Of a stretch of 16,258 nt of DNA, positions 14,664-16,258 are shown one piece after another. Position 1 is the first letter of the stretch. Each line of letters begins with the position of its first letter. Origin of the DNA: CAZIKF01 sp964539825 (lineage in GTDB: Bacteria; Muiribacteriota; UBA6191); NCBI GenBank assembly GCA_964539825.1, contig CAZIKF010000064.1, positions 1-16,258 on the forward strand, in the 5' to 3' direction. The translations under genes were made by a program, and so were the position numbers. The notes beneath the pieces are model-generated. The model saw only the letters and a program-made list of their open reading frames with translations. It had not been told where the DNA came from and made no database searches.

Positions 14664-16258
14664 CTATCCCAGTAGCTGTAAAGCCTGCTGTGGGAGTGCC
14701 TTGGCCTGGGCCAGTTGTGCTGTTCCAGCCTGTATAAGTATCTGGTTTCTGGTAAAGTCCACGGTCTCTGTGGCGAGATCCACATCTCGAATCGAGGACT
14801 CGAAACTTGAGAGGTTCGTGCTAGTCACCGTCAAATTCGACATTGTAGACGTTAGACGGTTTTGCAAAGAACCAAGTTTTGATCTCTCCGAAGAGACAAC
14901 TTGGATGGCATCGTCAATGGATCCGAGTGCCGAAGTAGCATTTCGAATATTCGTGATGTCCAGTCCCTTTAATCCAAGTGCCTCAGCACTGGTGTTGATC
15001 ACCTCGAAATTCAAATGTTGACTCTTGTTCGCTCCGATCTGGAAGGTCAGGCTCCGATCGGCAACGTGCAGATCAAAATTGGTCTTACCAATTCCTGCCT
15101 TGGCCTGGCCGAAGTCGATTCCAAAGCTTACTCTACCAATCGTTTCCCTGGCGGAGTTGTTGCCGGTCGAAAGCACGATTCTGGCATCTTCCCCGGTAGA
15201 GTTGGAAAAGAAGTCTAATCGGTTAGCAGCATCGAATCGAAAATCCACATCAGTGGTTTTAAGTGTACTGGTTTGTAGTATAGAGGTGATGGCTTCCTTG
15301 GAGATAGTAAACGATTCGGTGGTATTGATGCCATTGGTACCAAACTGAATGGTGTTGCTAGCTGCCCCATCTTTGTCAGTGACCTTGAATAACAATGCAC
15401 TGGCGAGGGTAAAACCTACCCCAGCCACCGATTCATCGGTATTTCCTGAGAACACGGCAGCATTACCACCCGTGCCCACGTTGTTTTGGTTGTTGACGAA
15501 CCCGAGATCAGCCAGAGATGACCCATCTGTTAGGGTGATTGAAACTTTCGAGTCTCCACCGGTCTCAGTGGAGCGAATCTCAAGCTTTCCATCAGAAGTA
15601 AGAGTTGCCGCTGCCTTTATATCGCCGGCAGCAAAATAGTTATTGAAGGTATCCAGGATGGAGGTAGCGGAAACATTCACGGCAGTACTGAACGAGACAC
15701 TTCCACCGCTCGCTACCGGACCTGACAAACTGGAACCATTACCGTTGGTGTTGAAGTCCCCATCAAATACTTGAATCTGCATTATGTCGGTAGCGACACC
15801 AGTTCCACTGAAAGTGATTCCTTCTGAAATATCCTTGGAACCTGTAATAACAGCGGCCTTTCCTGCGTTTCCGATAACCTTTCCGGTTTGGATCCCCAAA
15901 AGGTCTGTTGCGATGTTGTTCGCCGTCACTGAAATCGTACCGGATGTCCCTTTTATGCTCGAAGTGAGCTGAAGATTATATCCGTCGAAAGAGGCGGTTA
16001 CACCGGGTACCTGGAAGTTTGTAGAAGTATTGGCTCGGACCAGGGCAGACTGACCAGCAGTGGAGGTGCCGGTTGTGACATTGGCAGTTCGAATGGTGCT
16101 ATTGACGATAGTCTGAATCGAACCCAGGGTATAGGTTCTGCTCCTGGTGAGAGTGATACTTACTCCCGCTGTCACTGAAGTCGCGGCCTGACCATTGACT
16201 CCAGCATTGGTATCATGGAAGGTGAAGACAAGGTTGGTGTCCCCGATGGTGATTGCCT
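14664..16258 (-). CDS. Giant flagellin, C-terminal 530 residues (start outside window)
   Basis: The frame stays open to the last base of the window, so a GTG/Val at 16175 that could be taken as a start is internal; 27 further residues read upstream of it, including VFTFHDTN. The visible part covers IN-like modules 2 to 4 and the D1/D0 C-terminal region (SSERSKLGSLQNR; IRDVDLATETVDFTRNQILIQAG; ending ALPQQALQLLG). By alignment with 11678-14362, about 370 N-terminal residues are missing. It is closest to that neighbour. At the module 2-3 junction it reads GNAGKAA where others have GSGG. Its leader and promoter cannot be seen. Confidence 0.95.
   Translation of the reverse strand, partial: AITIGDTNLVFTFHDTNAGVNGQAATSVTAGVSITLTRSRTYTLGSIQTIVNSTIRTANVTTGTSTAGQSALVRANTSTNFQVPGVTASFDGYNLQLTSSIKGTSGTISVTANNIATDLLGIQTGKVIGNAGKAAVITGSKDISEGITFSGTGVATDIMQIQVFDGDFNTNGNGSSLSGPVASGGSVSFSTAVNVSATSILDTFNNYFAAGDIKAAATLTSDGKLEIRSTETGGDSKVSITLTDGSSLADLGFVNNQNNVGTGGNAAVFSGNTDESVAGVGFTLASALLFKVTDKDGAASNTIQFGTNGINTTESFTISKEAITSILQTSTLKTTDVDFRFDAANRLDFFSNSTGEDARIVLSTGNNSARETIGRVSFGIDFGQAKAGIGKTNFDLHVADRSLTFQIGANKSQHLNFEVINTSAEALGLKGLDITNIRNATSALGSIDDAIQVVSSERSKLGSLQNRLTSTMSNLTVTSTNLSSFESSIRDVDLATETVDFTRNQILIQAGTAQLAQAKALPQQALQLLG

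Noticed and set aside
16173..16175. GTG start for a 503-aa flagellin
   Set aside because: The frame continues upstream to the window edge with conserved VFTFHDTN sequence, so this Val is internal.
2113..16258. Flagellar hook, hook-associated or cap proteins instead of flagellins, because of the IN-like modules
   Set aside because: The D0/D1 ends (RLSSGL.(I/V)NRGADDA(A/S)GL, MREL.IQ(S/A), RDVDLA.ETV.FT) and C-terminal LLG are those of filament flagellin.

Overview
The window is almost entirely one tandem array of very large flagellin genes, all on the minus strand. In transcription order (right to left) there are: a 5'-truncated flagellin (14664-16258, start outside the window), three complete flagellins (11678-14362, 894 aa; 8093-10756, 887 aa; 5051-7696, 881 aa), a fourth complete but more diverged one (2113-4740, 875 aa), a family GT2 glycosyltransferase with a TPR-like tail (617-1888), and the first 25 codons of another flagellin (1-75). 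Between two of the full genes lies what looks like a decayed flagellin reduced to its promoter, leader and start (11086-11220). The flagellins have normal D0/D1 ends but about 600 residues between them, against 495 residues for the whole Salmonella protein. They look built from about four flagellin-IN-like modules. The organism is a motile bacterium with FliA (sigma-28) class flagellar promoters and intermediate GC. A Gram-negative lineage is my guess; the sequence does not let me name a phylum.

Each gene is largely its own transcription unit. Rho-independent terminators follow the genes at 410-437 (minus strand, beyond the glycosyltransferase), 2034-2058, 4995-5031, 8032-8061, 11523-11559 and 14611-14650. 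FliA-like promoters lie just past three of these terminators (4885-4911, 7993-8020, 11485-11512), with a weaker candidate at 281-308. No convincing FliA promoter was found directly upstream of the genes starting at 10756 and 14362. The first of these may be read from the promoter at 11485-11512 through the decayed flagellin.

The most interesting signal is in the 5' leaders. All six leaders visible here fold into the same series on the minus strand: a hairpin 55-115 nt upstream of the start, usually with a GNCCA-like loop; a second hairpin with a GGA-bearing loop (ACGGAU, AAGGAU and similar); and a short stem that puts the Shine-Dalgarno sequence itself in the loop A(A/C)GGAG. The stems change by compensating substitutions while the loops stay fixed. 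Paired ANGGA loops 23-32 nt apart, one over the Shine-Dalgarno, are the signature of CsrA (RsmA) repression, as in the hag leader of Bacillus subtilis. I infer that this array is under CsrA translational control, with FliW as the expected partner; neither gene is in the window. The leader of the 10756 gene is further expanded into a chain of about eight hairpins over roughly 300 nt.

Stretches over 300 nt without an intact gene: 76-616 (leader, promoter candidate, terminator; nothing recognised in 438-616), 4741-5050 (leader, promoter, terminator), 7697-8092 (leader, promoter, terminator; 7800-7990 otherwise featureless), 10757-11677 (hairpin chain, flagellin remnant, its leader and promoter, then a terminator; nothing recognised in 11310-11480 or 11560-11677), and 14363-14663 (leader, AT-rich stretch, 40-bp palindrome). 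Many long antisense open frames across the flagellins are shadows and were not annotated.
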